Below, piece after piece: positions 8,320 to 17,116 of a DNA stretch of 64,000 nucleotides (the first letter of the stretch is position 1; the number at the start of each line of letters is the position of its first letter). This stretch comes from Novosphingobium sp049354825 (GTDB lineage: Bacteria > Pseudomonadota > Alphaproteobacteria > Sphingomonadales > Sphingomonadaceae), in the NCBI RefSeq assembly GCF_049354825.1, contig NZ_CP186480.1:248001-312000 (forward strand). The letters are read 5' to 3'. The notes beneath the pieces were generated by a model. That model ran no database searches. It was not told the DNA's origin and worked only from the letters and a program-made list of their open reading frames with translations. The translations under genes and the position numbers were made by a program.

Positions 8320-9792
8320 TTAAAGGTCGGGCTTGACCCGGCCGGCGGTATCGCCGTCGGCATGGGCTGCCTCGGCCGCGCGCTCGGGACTGATCGCCAG
8401 CCCTTTCTCGCGCCACCCCTTGCGCCGGTAGGACACGATCGCCAGCGCCGCGGCGACCAGCGATCCGAACGGGAACGCCAGCCAGAGCGCGTCGGCGCCG
8501 AGCGCCGGGCGCAGCAGGTAGTAGAATCCCAGCCGCGCGGGAAACAGCGACAGCCCCAGCGCGATCAACTGCGCCCACACCACGCCGCCCGCGCGCATCG
8601 TTCCGAACAGGACGATGGTGACGCCGAAGATGATGAAGCTCCAGCTGGCCAGGAACTGGATGTGCCGAGCCAGCGGCACTGCCGGGCTGTCCGGCCCCAG
8701 GAACAGCACCAGCGCGGCGCGGTCGAATATCAGCAGCAGCGCGGTCAGCGCCCCGGTGATGAGCAGGTTGGCGATGATGCCGGCGCGGCTGATCTGGTCC
8801 AGCCGTTCGGGCTTGTGCGCGCCGATTGCCTGCGCGCCCATCGCGCTGGCCGCTGCGCCGATCGCCATCGCCGGCATCTGCAGATAGGTCCACAGCTGCA
8901 TCGCCGCGCCGTAGGCGGCAGTGGCGATCAGCCCTTCGCGGTTGACGATGCCGATCACGGCGATGCCCGCCGACGACGCCAGCAGCATCTGCGCGCCCAT
9001 CGGGATGCCCTTGCCGACGATATAGCCCAGCTCGCTGCGGCGCGGCAGCAAGTAGCCCAGTTCCGTGCCGCGCAACCGCAGCGGCAGGTCGCGGGCATAG
9101 ACGAAGGTCAGCAGGCCGATCAGCGACAGGTAGTTCGCCAGTGCCGTGGCCGTCGCCGCGCCGGCGATGCCCAGCCGCGGGAACGGTCCGATGCCGGCGA
9201 TGAACAGCGGGTTGAGCGTCACGTCGAGCACCACCGAAAGCGCCATGAAGTAGAACGGCGTCTTGCTGTCGCCCGCGCCGCGCAGCCCCATCGCCAGCAT
9301 GATCGTCAGCATTCCGCCCGGCATGGCGACGAAGATGATGCGCAGGTACGCCAGCGCCAGCGCCCGGCTTTCGCCCGGCGTGCCGAGCAGGTCGAGCAGT
9401 TGCGGCGCCAGCAGCCAGCCGAGCACCGCGACGATCGCCGCCAGGCCCACGCACAGGCCGACCGCGCTGCCGAAGGTGCGGCGCGCCTGGTCGATCTGGC
9501 CGGCGCCGAAGGCCTGGCCCATCCGCACGGTCGCCGCCATGCCGAACCCGAACACCGCCGCGAAGATCAGGAACATCACCATGTTGGCGTTGACCGTGGC
9601 GGCCAGCGCCGAGGTGCCGATCAGCCGCCCGACCCAGATCGAGTTGATCGTGCCGTTGAGCGACTGCAGCAGGTTGGACGCCAGCGTCGGCACGCTGAAG
9701 GCCAGCATCGTGCGCATCACCGGCCCGCTGGTGAGGTCGCGCATGCCGTGCCGGGCGCCGGGCGGGCCGGGGCGGGTCGGTGCCGTGGTCAT
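8320..9792 (-). CDS. MATE family efflux transporter
   Basis: A 490-residue inner-membrane protein with about twelve transmembrane helices in two homologous halves, as in the MATE (MatE, NorM/DinF) family, which expels cationic drugs or metabolites using Na+ or H+. Typical stretches are FSVPTLASNLLQSLNG, GMAATVRMGQAFGAG, PGGMLTIMLAMGLRGAGDS and NAGVALGG-like glycine patterns. The ATG at 9792 is chosen because it overlaps the queE stop (ATGA); the frame stays open upstream but lies inside queE. Translation with queE is probably coupled although the functions are unrelated. Confidence 0.88.
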   Translation of the reverse strand: MTTAPTRPGPPGARHGMRDLTSGPVMRTMLAFSVPTLASNLLQSLNGTINSIWVGRLIGTSALAATVNANMVMFLIFAAVFGFGMAATVRMGQAFGAGQIDQARRTFGSAVGLCVGLAAIVAVLGWLLAPQLLDLLGTPGESRALALAYLRIIFVAMPGGMLTIMLAMGLRGAGDSKTPFYFMALSVVLDVTLNPLFIAGIGPFPRLGIAGAATATALANYLSLIGLLTFVYARDLPLRLRGTELGYLLPRRSELGYIVGKGIPMGAQMLLASSAGIAVIGIVNREGLIATAAYGAAMQLWTYLQMPAMAIGAAASAMGAQAIGAHKPERLDQISRAGIIANLLITGALTALLLIFDRAALVLFLGPDSPAVPLARHIQFLASWSFIIFGVTIVLFGTMRAGGVVWAQLIALGLSLFPARLGFYYLLRPALGADALWLAFPFGSLVAAALAIVSYRRKGWREKGLAISPERAAEAAHADGDTAGRVKPDL

Positions 9793-10544
9793 GTTCCGCG
9801 CGTATCCCCGTAAAGATGGATGTGGAGCCGGTCCGAATAGTGGACGCCGGCTGTCTCGCTCAGCGGTTTCAGCCACGCCTCGCGTTCGCGCAGCGTCGCC
9901 GGCGCGGTCCCTTCGGGCATCAGCCAGACCCGCGCGCGCGGCATCGCGGCGGCATCGGCCAGCGCCAGCGCCTCGGCCACGTCGCCGGGCGTCGCCACCA
10001 CGAACTTGAATACCGCCCGCGGGTCGGCGGCCCAGGCGGCCAGCGCCGCCGGGTCGCGCGCCAGCGCGGCATCATTGCCCGAATGGGCAAGCTTGGGACT
10101 GACGGTGTACTGGGCCACGAAGGGGGCGAACGCCGGGTGCGGGCGAACGGTTCCGTTGGTCTCGACCTCGATACCGACGTTCGCCGGCAGCGCCGCCGCC
10201 ATCCGTGCCAGCGCTGCACCCTGCAGCAGCGGCTCCCCGCCGGTCACCACCAGCCGGTCGCAGCCTAGCGCGGCGATGGCCGCGGCGACGTCGGCCTCGG
10301 GCAGGGTCACCTGCTCGGCCTTGCGATCGAACACCGCATCGTCACGATGGGGGCGGCTGTCGTCGAAGCGCCAGGTGTAGGCGGTGTCGCACCAGGTGCA
10401 GGCCAGGTTGCACCGGCTAAGACGCACGAACGCGCACATCCGGCCGGCGGAGGGCCCTTCGCCTTGCACCGAGGCGAAGATTTCTGCTCGTCGCAGATCT
10501 TCGATTCCCGCTTCCCCCGGCGCGGTGGTCGCCAGCGTCAGCAC
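9789..10544 (-). CDS. queE: 7-carboxy-7-deazaguanine synthase (radical SAM)
   Basis: A 251-residue radical-SAM enzyme converting 6-carboxy-tetrahydropterin to 7-carboxy-7-deazaguanine on the path to queuosine. The QueE-type cluster motif C-x3-C-x2-C is CNLACTWC (C45, C49, C52), preceded by FASVQGEGPSAG and followed by LVVTGGEPLLQG and IEVETNGT, all family hallmarks. The start is uncertain: GTG at 10544 gives about 25 residues before the conserved QGEG and no ATG is available. A 27-bp motif repeated elsewhere in the window lies just upstream. Its stop overlaps the MATE start. Confidence 0.88.
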   Translation of the reverse strand: MLTLATTAPGEAGIEDLRRAEIFASVQGEGPSAGRMCAFVRLSRCNLACTWCDTAYTWRFDDSRPHRDDAVFDRKAEQVTLPEADVAAAIAALGCDRLVVTGGEPLLQGAALARMAAALPANVGIEVETNGTVRPHPAFAPFVAQYTVSPKLAHSGNDAALARDPAALAAWAADPRAVFKFVVATPGDVAEALALADAAAMPRARVWLMPEGTAPATLREREAWLKPLSETAGVHYSDRLHIHLYGDTRGT

Positions 10545-10548
10545 GGGT

Positions 10549-10575
10549 GCCTGCTTGACACAGTTGACACTGTCC
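10549..10575 (-). repeat. copy A of a 27-bp motif with two TGTCAA hexamers
   Basis: Read on the minus strand, this matches 46617-46643 (plus strand) at 24 of 27 positions. Both contain two TGTCAA hexamers in direct orientation 10 bp apart, flanked by GGAC and GCAGGC. This copy lies immediately upstream of the proposed queE start. It could be an operator or a dispersed element. Confidence 0.5.
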
Positions 10576-10739
10576 TGGGCGCAAAGCCGATCCGGCCTTG
10601 CGGCGTGCCTTTTGCCCACGCGGAAAGGGGAAAGGAGCCGAGCCATGCCATAGCCGCGCCCATGGCAGATGTCGGCGCTGTAGGAAACCGGCGCGCGTCT
10701 CCCCATATCGCCGCCTCGCCCGCCACCGGAGATCCTCGC

Positions 10740-11633
10740 ATGACCGAAACCGCCAGCAAGCCCGCCGCCGCCGCCGGAACCTACCGCCTGGGGGACCGCG
10801 CCGTGAACCGCATGGGCTACGGCGCCATGCAGCTGGCCGGCCCCGGCGTGTTCGGCCCGCCCAGGGACCATGACGCCGCGATCGCCGTGCTGCGCGCGGC
10901 GATCGCGGCCGGGGTCGATCATATCGACACCAGCGATTTCTATGGGCCGCACGTCACCAACCGGCTGATCAGGGAAGCGCTGCACCCCTATCCGGACGAC
11001 CTCACCATCGTGACCAAGCTCGGCGCCCGGCGCGACGACAAGGGCGGCTGGCTGCCGTGGAACGATCCCGCCGCGCTTGAACAGGGACTGCGCGAAAATC
11101 TCGAGCATCTTGGGCTGGAGGCGATGGAGGTCGTCAACGTCCGCATCATGGGCGGCGGCGAGGGCGGTATGCTGCCGACTGGACAGAGCATCGCCCGCTT
11201 CGTCGAGCCGGTCGCGCGGCTGCAGCAGCAGGGCCTGGTGCGGCACATCGGAGTCAGCACCGTGAGCCGCGCGCAGATCGAGGAGGCGCGCACGATCTGC
11301 CCCATCGTCTGCGTTCAGAACGCCTACAACCTGGCCAATCGCGGCGACGATGACCTGATCGACTGGCTGGCCGGCGAAGGCATCGCCTATGTGCCCTACT
11401 TCCCGCTCGGCGGCTTCAGCCCGCTGCAGTCGGACGCTCTTAACGCGGTCGCGGCGGACTTGTGCGCCACCCCGATGCAAGTGGCGCTGGCCTGGCTGCT
11501 TGGGCGCTCATCCAACATCCTGCTGATCCCGGGCACTTCGTCGCTGGCGCACCTGGAGGACAATCTGGCGGCGGCGAGCCTCACGTTGAGCGACGAAGCG
11601 GTGGCACGGCTCGACGGGATCGGAGCCGGGTAA
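10740..11633 (+). CDS. aldo/keto reductase family oxidoreductase
   Basis: A 297-residue (beta/alpha)8-barrel NADPH-dependent reductase. Family features: GYGAMQLAGPGVFGP near the N-terminus, AGVDHIDTSDFYG carrying the catalytic Asp and Tyr, TKLGARR, a substrate-loop VRHIGVST, QNAYNLANR, and the C-terminal NADPH-binding IPGTSSLAHLEDNLAAA. The usual catalytic His of K-x-H-W type is not clear: the corresponding strand reads VVNVRIMGGG, so the substrate range may differ from classical members. ATG at 10740 has GGAG 9 nt upstream. Single gene, divergent from queE. Confidence 0.85.
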   Translation: MTETASKPAAAAGTYRLGDRAVNRMGYGAMQLAGPGVFGPPRDHDAAIAVLRAAIAAGVDHIDTSDFYGPHVTNRLIREALHPYPDDLTIVTKLGARRDDKGGWLPWNDPAALEQGLRENLEHLGLEAMEVVNVRIMGGGEGGMLPTGQSIARFVEPVARLQQQGLVRHIGVSTVSRAQIEEARTICPIVCVQNAYNLANRGDDDLIDWLAGEGIAYVPYFPLGGFSPLQSDALNAVAADLCATPMQVALAWLLGRSSNILLIPGTSSLAHLEDNLAAASLTLSDEAVARLDGIGAG

Positions 11634-11756
11634 GAGTCGGAGGAGCCATTGTCTGGAAGCAGGTTGCGGTAACTCAAAGCTGCCCGACAGCTAGCGACCC
11701 CATTGCGGATATTTGATTTATCCGTCAGCATCCCTTCGCCTCTACGGAGCAACGGC

Positions 11757-12068
11757 GTGCACTATCTTAACATCGGGTTGCTGGTCGTTGTCTTCGCGGG
11801 CTTATTTTGGTTGGCGCCGCACCAGATAATGCTCGCGACCTGCAACCGCCTTTCGAGGAAGCGGTTTCACGACTTCACAGAGGACATCGGCTTCGTCTTC
11901 CTCGCTAGGCGGAGGATATTCATGGCCGGTGCTGGGCTTGCGGTTTCAATAACATCCTACCTTGCCGTTGAACCGCAATGGATGGTGCCGATAGTCACCT
12001 TCATCGCGCTTATGGCGCTTTACATTGAGGATTTTCGGCGCATCGAGCGGGTGGCTACGCACCTTTAG
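11757..12068 (+). CDS. small membrane protein of unknown function
   Basis: A 103-residue product from GTG at 11757, which has GGAG seven nt upstream. Hydrophobic segments lie at about residues 5-22, 51-68 and 71-90 (IGLLVVVFAGLFWLAP, FMAGAGLAVSITSYLAV, MVPIVTFIALMALYIED), so it is probably an inner-membrane protein. Base composition is lower in GC than its neighbours, suggesting later acquisition. The frame also stays open from a TTG at 11703 but the GTG has the better ribosome site. I do not recognise a family. Confidence 0.55.
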   Translation: MHYLNIGLLVVVFAGLFWLAPHQIMLATCNRLSRKRFHDFTEDIGFVFLARRRIFMAGAGLAVSITSYLAVEPQWMVPIVTFIALMALYIEDFRRIERVATHL

Positions 12069-12168
12069 AAACCGAGAGGAGCGGCGCGGACACTCTAACC
12101 CCAATGGCCGCTTCCCACCCCAATTTCGGCCGTTTGACTAATTTGGGTGCATACCCAGTTCCCGACAG

Positions 12169-12198
12169 GGGATGCGCCACCCGATGGCGGCACATCCC
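12169..12198 (-). terminator. hairpin downstream of valS
   Basis: A 13-bp stem (12186-12198 with 12169-12181, two G-T wobbles) closes a 4-nt loop six nt after the valS stop on the minus strand. There is no U-tract, so it may act as a transcript-end stabiliser as well as a terminator. Confidence 0.55.
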
Positions 12199-12204
12199 GT
12201 GCTG

Positions 12205-14892
12205 TCAGCCCAGTCGCGCCAGCGCGGCCGACAGGCGCTCCGCCTCCGCGGCGTGCATGGCATGGTCGGCGCGGGCCTTTTCGACGGCTTCGGGCTTGGC
12301 CTTCTGCGCGAATGCTGGATTGGACAGTCGGCCTTCGAGCGACTTCGCTTCCTTCTGCGAGACTGCCAGCGCCTTTTCGAGGCGGGCCTTTTCGGCGGCG
12401 ATGTCGATCACGCCTTCGAGCGGCACCACGATGGTGGCGTCACCCGCACCGATCTGAATTGCAGCGCCGGCCGGGGCGGGATCGAACGTCAGCGAGGACA
12501 GCCGCGCCAGCCGCTCGATCGCCGCGGCGTTGCGCGCGGCGATGCCGCGCACTTCGGCGCTGGCGCCCGGGGCGTAGGCCTCCAGTCTTGCGCCCGGCGC
12601 GATGCCGAGTTCGTTCTTGGCGGTGCGCAGGCCGGTCACCAGCGCGATCAGCCATTCGACCTCGCGCTTGGCCGCCGGATCGACCGCCGCGCCCGGTTCC
12701 GGCCACTTGGCGGTGATCAATGGGTAGTTCTTGCGGTCACCGAGCGCGCCCCACAGTTCCTCGGTCACGAAGGGCATGAACGGGTGCAGCATGACCAGGA
12801 TCTGGTCGAGCACCCAGCCGGCGACGGCGCGGGTTTCGGCGTCGAAATTGCCCTTCACCAGTTCGATGTACCAGTCGCAGAACGTATCCCAGACGAAGTG
12901 GTAAATCGCATTGGCGGCGGCATCGAAGCGCAGGTCGGCCATCGCCTTGTCGAGCGCGGCAACCGTTCCCACCACTTCGCCCACGATCCAGCGGTTGACC
13001 GCGCTGGTCGCGGGCGGGGCGGCCACCGTATCGCTCGCGCCGATGCCGTTCGATTGGCAGAAACGGGCTGCGTTCCACAGCTTGGTGGCGAAGTTGCGGT
13101 AGCCTTCGACCCGGCGCTCATCCATCTTGATGTCGCGGCCCTGGCTTTCCATCGCCGCCATGAAGAAGCGCAAGGCATCGGCGCCGTACTGGTCGATCAG
13201 GCCCAGCGGATCGACCACGTTGCCCTTGGACTTCGACATCTTCTGCCCATCGGGCGCGCGCACCAGCCCGTGCAGGTAAAGCCGCTGCCACGGGTTCTCG
13301 CCGGTCATCGCCTGCCCCATCATCATCATCCGCGCATCCCAGAAGAACAGGATGTCGAAGCCGGAGATCAGCAGGTCGTTGGGGTAGTGCTTGGCGAGGA
13401 GGTCGGTGGAGTCGGGCCAGCCGAGCGTCGCGAACGGCCACAGCGCGCTGGAGAACCAGGTGTCGAGCACGTCGTCGTCCCGGCGCAGCGTCACGCCGCT
13501 GCCGGCCTGGGCCTGCGCCTCGCCCTCGGTCTCGGCAACGTAGATCGCCCCGTCGTCGCCGTACCAGGCCGGGACCCGGTGGCCCCACCACAGCTGGCGC
13601 GAGACGCACCACGGCTGGATGTTGTCCATCCAGTTGAAGAAGGTCTTTTCCCACGACTTCGGCACGATCTCGACCCGGCCCTCGCGGACCGCCGCGATCG
13701 GCGCCTTCGCCAATTCGGCCGCATCGACGTACCACTGGTCGGTCAGCCACGGCTCGATCGGCACGCCGCCGCGGTCGCCGTAAGGCTGCTGGATCGTGCG
13801 CGGCTCGGCGTCGTGTTCGGTGACGTCGCCGTTCTTGTCGGTCACCGTGTGCGGAACCAGGAAGCCGTCCGCCTTCATCCGCGCGACCACGGCCTGGCGC
13901 GCCTCGAAGCGGTCCATCCCGGCGAACTCGGCCGGCACCAGCCCGTCGGCGGTCTGCACGACTTTCGCCTCGGCATCGAACATGTTGAGCATCTCGCCGG
14001 CTTTGAAACCGGCGCGGCGGCCCACTTCGAAGTCGTTGAAATCGTGCCCCGGGGTGATCTTGACCACGCCGCTGCCCAGCTCCGGGTCGGCATGCTCGTC
14101 CGCCAGCACCGGGATCAGCCGGCCGGTGATCGGCAGGCGCACCTGCTTGCTGACCATCGCCTTGTAGCGATCGTCGTCCGGGTGCACCGCCACCGCCATG
14201 TCGGCCAGCATCGTCTCGGGCCGGGTGGTCGCGACGTGCAGTTCGCCCGAACCGTCGGCCAGCGGATAGCGGAAGTGCCAGAAGTGCCCGGCGACCTCGC
14301 GCGTCTCGACCTCAAGGTCGGAGATCGCGGTCTTGAGCTTGGGGTCCCAGTTCACCAGCCGCTTGTCGCGGTAGATCAGCCCGCGCTTGTGCAGGTCGAC
14401 GAAGACCTTGATCACGGCCCTGGTGAAGTGCGGGTCCATCGTGAACTGTTCGCGGCTCCAGTCCATCGAACAGCCCAGGCGGCGCAGCTGGCGGGTGATC
14501 TCGCCGCCGCTTTCCGTCTTCCACTCCCACACCTTGGCGACGAAATCCTCGCGGCTGTAATTGGTGCGCTTGTCCTGCCGGGCCTCGAGCTGACGTTCGA
14601 CCACCATCTGCGTGGCGATGCCGGCGTGGTCGGTGCCGACCACCCACAGCGCGTCCTTGCCGCGCAGCCGCTCGTAACGGACCACCACGTCCTGCAGCGT
14701 GTTGTCGAGCGCGTGGCCGATGTGCAGGCTGCCGGTGACGTTGGGCGGCGGGTTGACGATCGTGAACGGCTGGGCATCGGGGCGGGCGGGGCGGAACAGC
14801 CCTTCGCGCTCCCAGTGGGCGTACCATTTCGCCTCGATCGCAGCGGGGTCGAAAGTCTTGTCGAGCGTCGTGCCGGGGGTGTCAGCGTCCAT
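12205..14892 (-). CDS. valS: valine--tRNA ligase
   Basis: An 895-residue class I aminoacyl-tRNA synthetase charging tRNA-Val. HIGH motif appears in PPPNVTGSLHIGHALD (about 46-61), followed by an editing domain, the Trp-rich WCVSRQLWWGHRVPAWY, the KMSKSKGN loop, and the C-terminal coiled coil typical of ValS (KARLEKALAVSQKEAKSLEGRL...). ATG at 14892 starts MDADTPGTTLDKTFDPAAIEAKWY; the frame is open far upstream but conservation begins here. It is transcribed divergently from the Mla operon, 94 bp away, and ends at a strong hairpin. Confidence 0.97.
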   Translation of the reverse strand: MDADTPGTTLDKTFDPAAIEAKWYAHWEREGLFRPARPDAQPFTIVNPPPNVTGSLHIGHALDNTLQDVVVRYERLRGKDALWVVGTDHAGIATQMVVERQLEARQDKRTNYSREDFVAKVWEWKTESGGEITRQLRRLGCSMDWSREQFTMDPHFTRAVIKVFVDLHKRGLIYRDKRLVNWDPKLKTAISDLEVETREVAGHFWHFRYPLADGSGELHVATTRPETMLADMAVAVHPDDDRYKAMVSKQVRLPITGRLIPVLADEHADPELGSGVVKITPGHDFNDFEVGRRAGFKAGEMLNMFDAEAKVVQTADGLVPAEFAGMDRFEARQAVVARMKADGFLVPHTVTDKNGDVTEHDAEPRTIQQPYGDRGGVPIEPWLTDQWYVDAAELAKAPIAAVREGRVEIVPKSWEKTFFNWMDNIQPWCVSRQLWWGHRVPAWYGDDGAIYVAETEGEAQAQAGSGVTLRRDDDVLDTWFSSALWPFATLGWPDSTDLLAKHYPNDLLISGFDILFFWDARMMMMGQAMTGENPWQRLYLHGLVRAPDGQKMSKSKGNVVDPLGLIDQYGADALRFFMAAMESQGRDIKMDERRVEGYRNFATKLWNAARFCQSNGIGASDTVAAPPATSAVNRWIVGEVVGTVAALDKAMADLRFDAAANAIYHFVWDTFCDWYIELVKGNFDAETRAVAGWVLDQILVMLHPFMPFVTEELWGALGDRKNYPLITAKWPEPGAAVDPAAKREVEWLIALVTGLRTAKNELGIAPGARLEAYAPGASAEVRGIAARNAAAIERLARLSSLTFDPAPAGAAIQIGAGDATIVVPLEGVIDIAAEKARLEKALAVSQKEAKSLEGRLSNPAFAQKAKPEAVEKARADHAMHAAEAERLSAALARLG

Positions 14893-14986
14893 GGCCGCGC
14901 CTGTGCCAGCGCGGCGATGCGCGTGCAAGTCGCCGCCGGTGCGGAACGGCTTGTGGGCGGCGACGTTTTGCGACAAACGGGGGCGA

Positions 14987-16096
14987 ATGCGCGAGTGGGC
15001 CGAATTCACGCTGGAAGGCGAAGGGGATAGCCGGGTGCTTGCGCTCACGGGCCCGCTCGTCGTGTCCTCGATCGGCAAGATCGACGTGCCCTTGCGCGAA
15101 ATCGACGGCAAGATCGACCGGGTCGACGTGACCGGCGTTACCGACATCGACACCGTCGGCGCGTGGACGCTGTGGCGCCTGTCGCGCGACAACGACGCCA
15201 GGATCGACGGCTGTTCGGAAAAAGCCCAGCGCCTGATCGACGCGGTCAAGGAATCGAAGGGCGAGGGCGGGGTCCGCCCCGAACGCGCCGGCGTGATCGA
15301 GCGCGTGCCCGAGGCGGTGGGCGACCTGGTGGTCGGCTGGGGACACGGCAGCGTCGGCGTGCTGGGGTTCCTGGGCGCTACGCTGGTGGCAATCGGCAAC
15401 CTGATCCGCCGCCCGTCGCGGTTCCGCTCCAAGGCGTTCGTGCGCCAGGCAGAGCTGGTCGGCGTCTCGGCACTGGGCATCATCGGGTTGATGAGCTTCC
15501 TGATCGGCATCGTCATCGCGCAGCAGGGCGCGGTCCAGCTGAAGCAGTTCGGGGCCGAGATCTACACCATCAACCTGACCGGCCGGCTGTCGATGCGCGA
15601 ACTGGGCGTGCTGATGACCGCGATCATGGTCGCGGGCCGCTCCGGCAGCGCGTTTGCCGCGCAGCTCGGAACGATGAAGCTGACCGAGGAGATCGATGCC
15701 ATGCGCACGATCGGGGTCGCCCCGGTCGAGGCGCTGATCGTGCCGAGGATGATGGCGGCGGTGGTGATGATGCCGTTGCTGGGCTTCTATGCCGCGGTGA
15801 TGGCGATCATCGGCGGTGCGTTCCTGGCCAATTTCAGCCTTGGTATCCCGTTCTTCACGTTCCTGTCGCGGATCCAGGAAGTTGTGCCGATCACCGACGT
15901 CTGGGTCGGCCTGATCAAGGCGCCGGTGTTCGGCCTGATCATCGCGCTGGCGGGTTGCTACCAGGGCATGCAGGTCGAGGGTAATGCCGAGGAAGTCGGC
16001 CTGCGCACGACGCTGGCAGTCGTCCAGGCGATCTTCATGGTGATCGTGCTCGACGCGTTCTTCGCGGTGTTCTTCTCGAACGTGGGCTGGGCGTGA
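14987..16096 (+). CDS. mlaE: MlaE-type ABC transporter permease with N-terminal STAS domain
   Basis: A 369-residue inner-membrane permease of the Mla (maintenance of lipid asymmetry) system. Residues 1-95 look like a STAS domain (GVTDIDTVGAWTLWRLSRDN), equivalent to separate MlaB in E. coli; the permease (about 110-369) has the MlaE features QQGAVQLKQFGAEIYTINL, TAIMVAGRSGSAFAAQLGTMK and EEIDAMRTIGVAPVEALIVPR. It would form the membrane channel moving phospholipids between membranes with the next three gene products. The downstream ATPase gene starts 2 nt after its stop. Confidence 0.93.
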   Translation: MREWAEFTLEGEGDSRVLALTGPLVVSSIGKIDVPLREIDGKIDRVDVTGVTDIDTVGAWTLWRLSRDNDARIDGCSEKAQRLIDAVKESKGEGGVRPERAGVIERVPEAVGDLVVGWGHGSVGVLGFLGATLVAIGNLIRRPSRFRSKAFVRQAELVGVSALGIIGLMSFLIGIVIAQQGAVQLKQFGAEIYTINLTGRLSMRELGVLMTAIMVAGRSGSAFAAQLGTMKLTEEIDAMRTIGVAPVEALIVPRMMAAVVMMPLLGFYAAVMAIIGGAFLANFSLGIPFFTFLSRIQEVVPITDVWVGLIKAPVFGLIIALAGCYQGMQVEGNAEEVGLRTTLAVVQAIFMVIVLDAFFAVFFSNVGWA

Positions 16097-16098
16097 CC

Positions 16099-17112
16099 AT
16101 GGCCGAGATCGAGCAGAATGCAGACGCCGCTGACGACGAACCGGCCGATGCCCCCGCCGATGCCCATGCCGCCGCCGCGCAGGAGGCCGCGCTCGACGTC
16201 ATCCCCGAGCCCTTCACCGGCGAGCATCCCATCGTCATCAAGGGGCTGAAGAACAGCTTCGGCGAACAGGTCATTCACGAAGGGCTCGACCTGACCGTCA
16301 ACCGGGGCGAGATCCTGGGCGTGGTCGGCGGATCGGGCACCGGCAAGTCGGTGCTGATGCGCTCGATCATCGGGCTGCAGGTACCCGACGAAGGCTCGAT
16401 CGAGGTGCTGGGCGAATCGATCACCGACGCGCGCGACGATGCCGACATCGATATCCGCAGCCGCTGGGGCGTGCTGTTCCAGGGCGGGGCGCTGTTCTCG
16501 ACGCTGACAGTGGCGGAGAACATCGAGGTCCCGCTGCGCGAGTTCTACCCCGAGATCGGCGACGACCTGCGTCACGAGATCGCGCGCTACAAGGTGTTGC
16601 TGTCGGGCCTGCCGGACGATGCGGCGCTGAAATACCCGTCCGAACTTTCGGGCGGGATGCGCAAGCGCGCCGGCCTGGCGCGGGCGCTGGCGCTCGACCC
16701 GGAACTGCTGTTCCTCGACGAGCCGACCGCCGGGCTCGACCCGATCGGTGCCGCCGCGTTCGACGAGCTGACCCGCGCGCTGCAGGAGACGCTGGGGCTG
16801 ACCGTGTTCCTGATCACGCACGACCTCGATACGCTGTACGAGATCTGCGACCGGGTGGCGGTGATCGCCGATCACAAGGTGATCGCGGTCGGGACGATCC
16901 CGGAACTGCTCGCGCTCGACCATCCGTGGATCCAGGAATATTTCAACGGTCCGCGTGGCCGCGCTGCCAAGGGCGGCCAGGAAAAGCAGGACGCGACCGC
17001 GCGGAAACGCGAAAAGCCGGCGCTGCGCGGCTCGGCCGAACAAGCCGCGACGCGCGCCGAAGAGGCGAAGGCAATGGACATTCCGCCGTCCGCAAGGGAT
17101 AGGGATTCGTAA
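16099..17112 (+). CDS. mlaF: MlaF-type ABC transporter ATP-binding protein
   Basis: A 337-residue ATPase driving Mla phospholipid transport. Walker A is GGSGTGKSVL (about 78-87), the signature is LSGGMRKRAGLARAL with the MlaF-typical Met-Arg-Lys-Arg, Walker B is LLFLDEPTAGLDPIG, and the switch His is in LITHDLD. Compared with E. coli MlaF (about 270) it carries an acidic, alanine-rich N-terminal extension of about 35 residues and a charged C-terminal tail of about 50 residues of unknown role. ATG at 16099 is used; an in-frame GTG at 16093 overlapping the permease stop is an alternative. Confidence 0.93.
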   Translation: MAEIEQNADAADDEPADAPADAHAAAAQEAALDVIPEPFTGEHPIVIKGLKNSFGEQVIHEGLDLTVNRGEILGVVGGSGTGKSVLMRSIIGLQVPDEGSIEVLGESITDARDDADIDIRSRWGVLFQGGALFSTLTVAENIEVPLREFYPEIGDDLRHEIARYKVLLSGLPDDAALKYPSELSGGMRKRAGLARALALDPELLFLDEPTAGLDPIGAAAFDELTRALQETLGLTVFLITHDLDTLYEICDRVAVIADHKVIAVGTIPELLALDHPWIQEYFNGPRGRAAKGGQEKQDATARKREKPALRGSAEQAATRAEEAKAMDIPPSARDRDS

Positions 17113-17116
17113 GGGC

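Noticed and set aside
10545..11480. N-terminal extension of queE into the aldo/keto reductase region
   Set aside because: The added 300 residues are antisense to the reductase gene and have no similarity to QueE.
12172..15030. 952-codon open frame on the plus strand opposite valS
   Set aside because: Antisense shadow of valS in GC-rich sequence; translation is His/Arg/Asp-rich with no recognisable domain.
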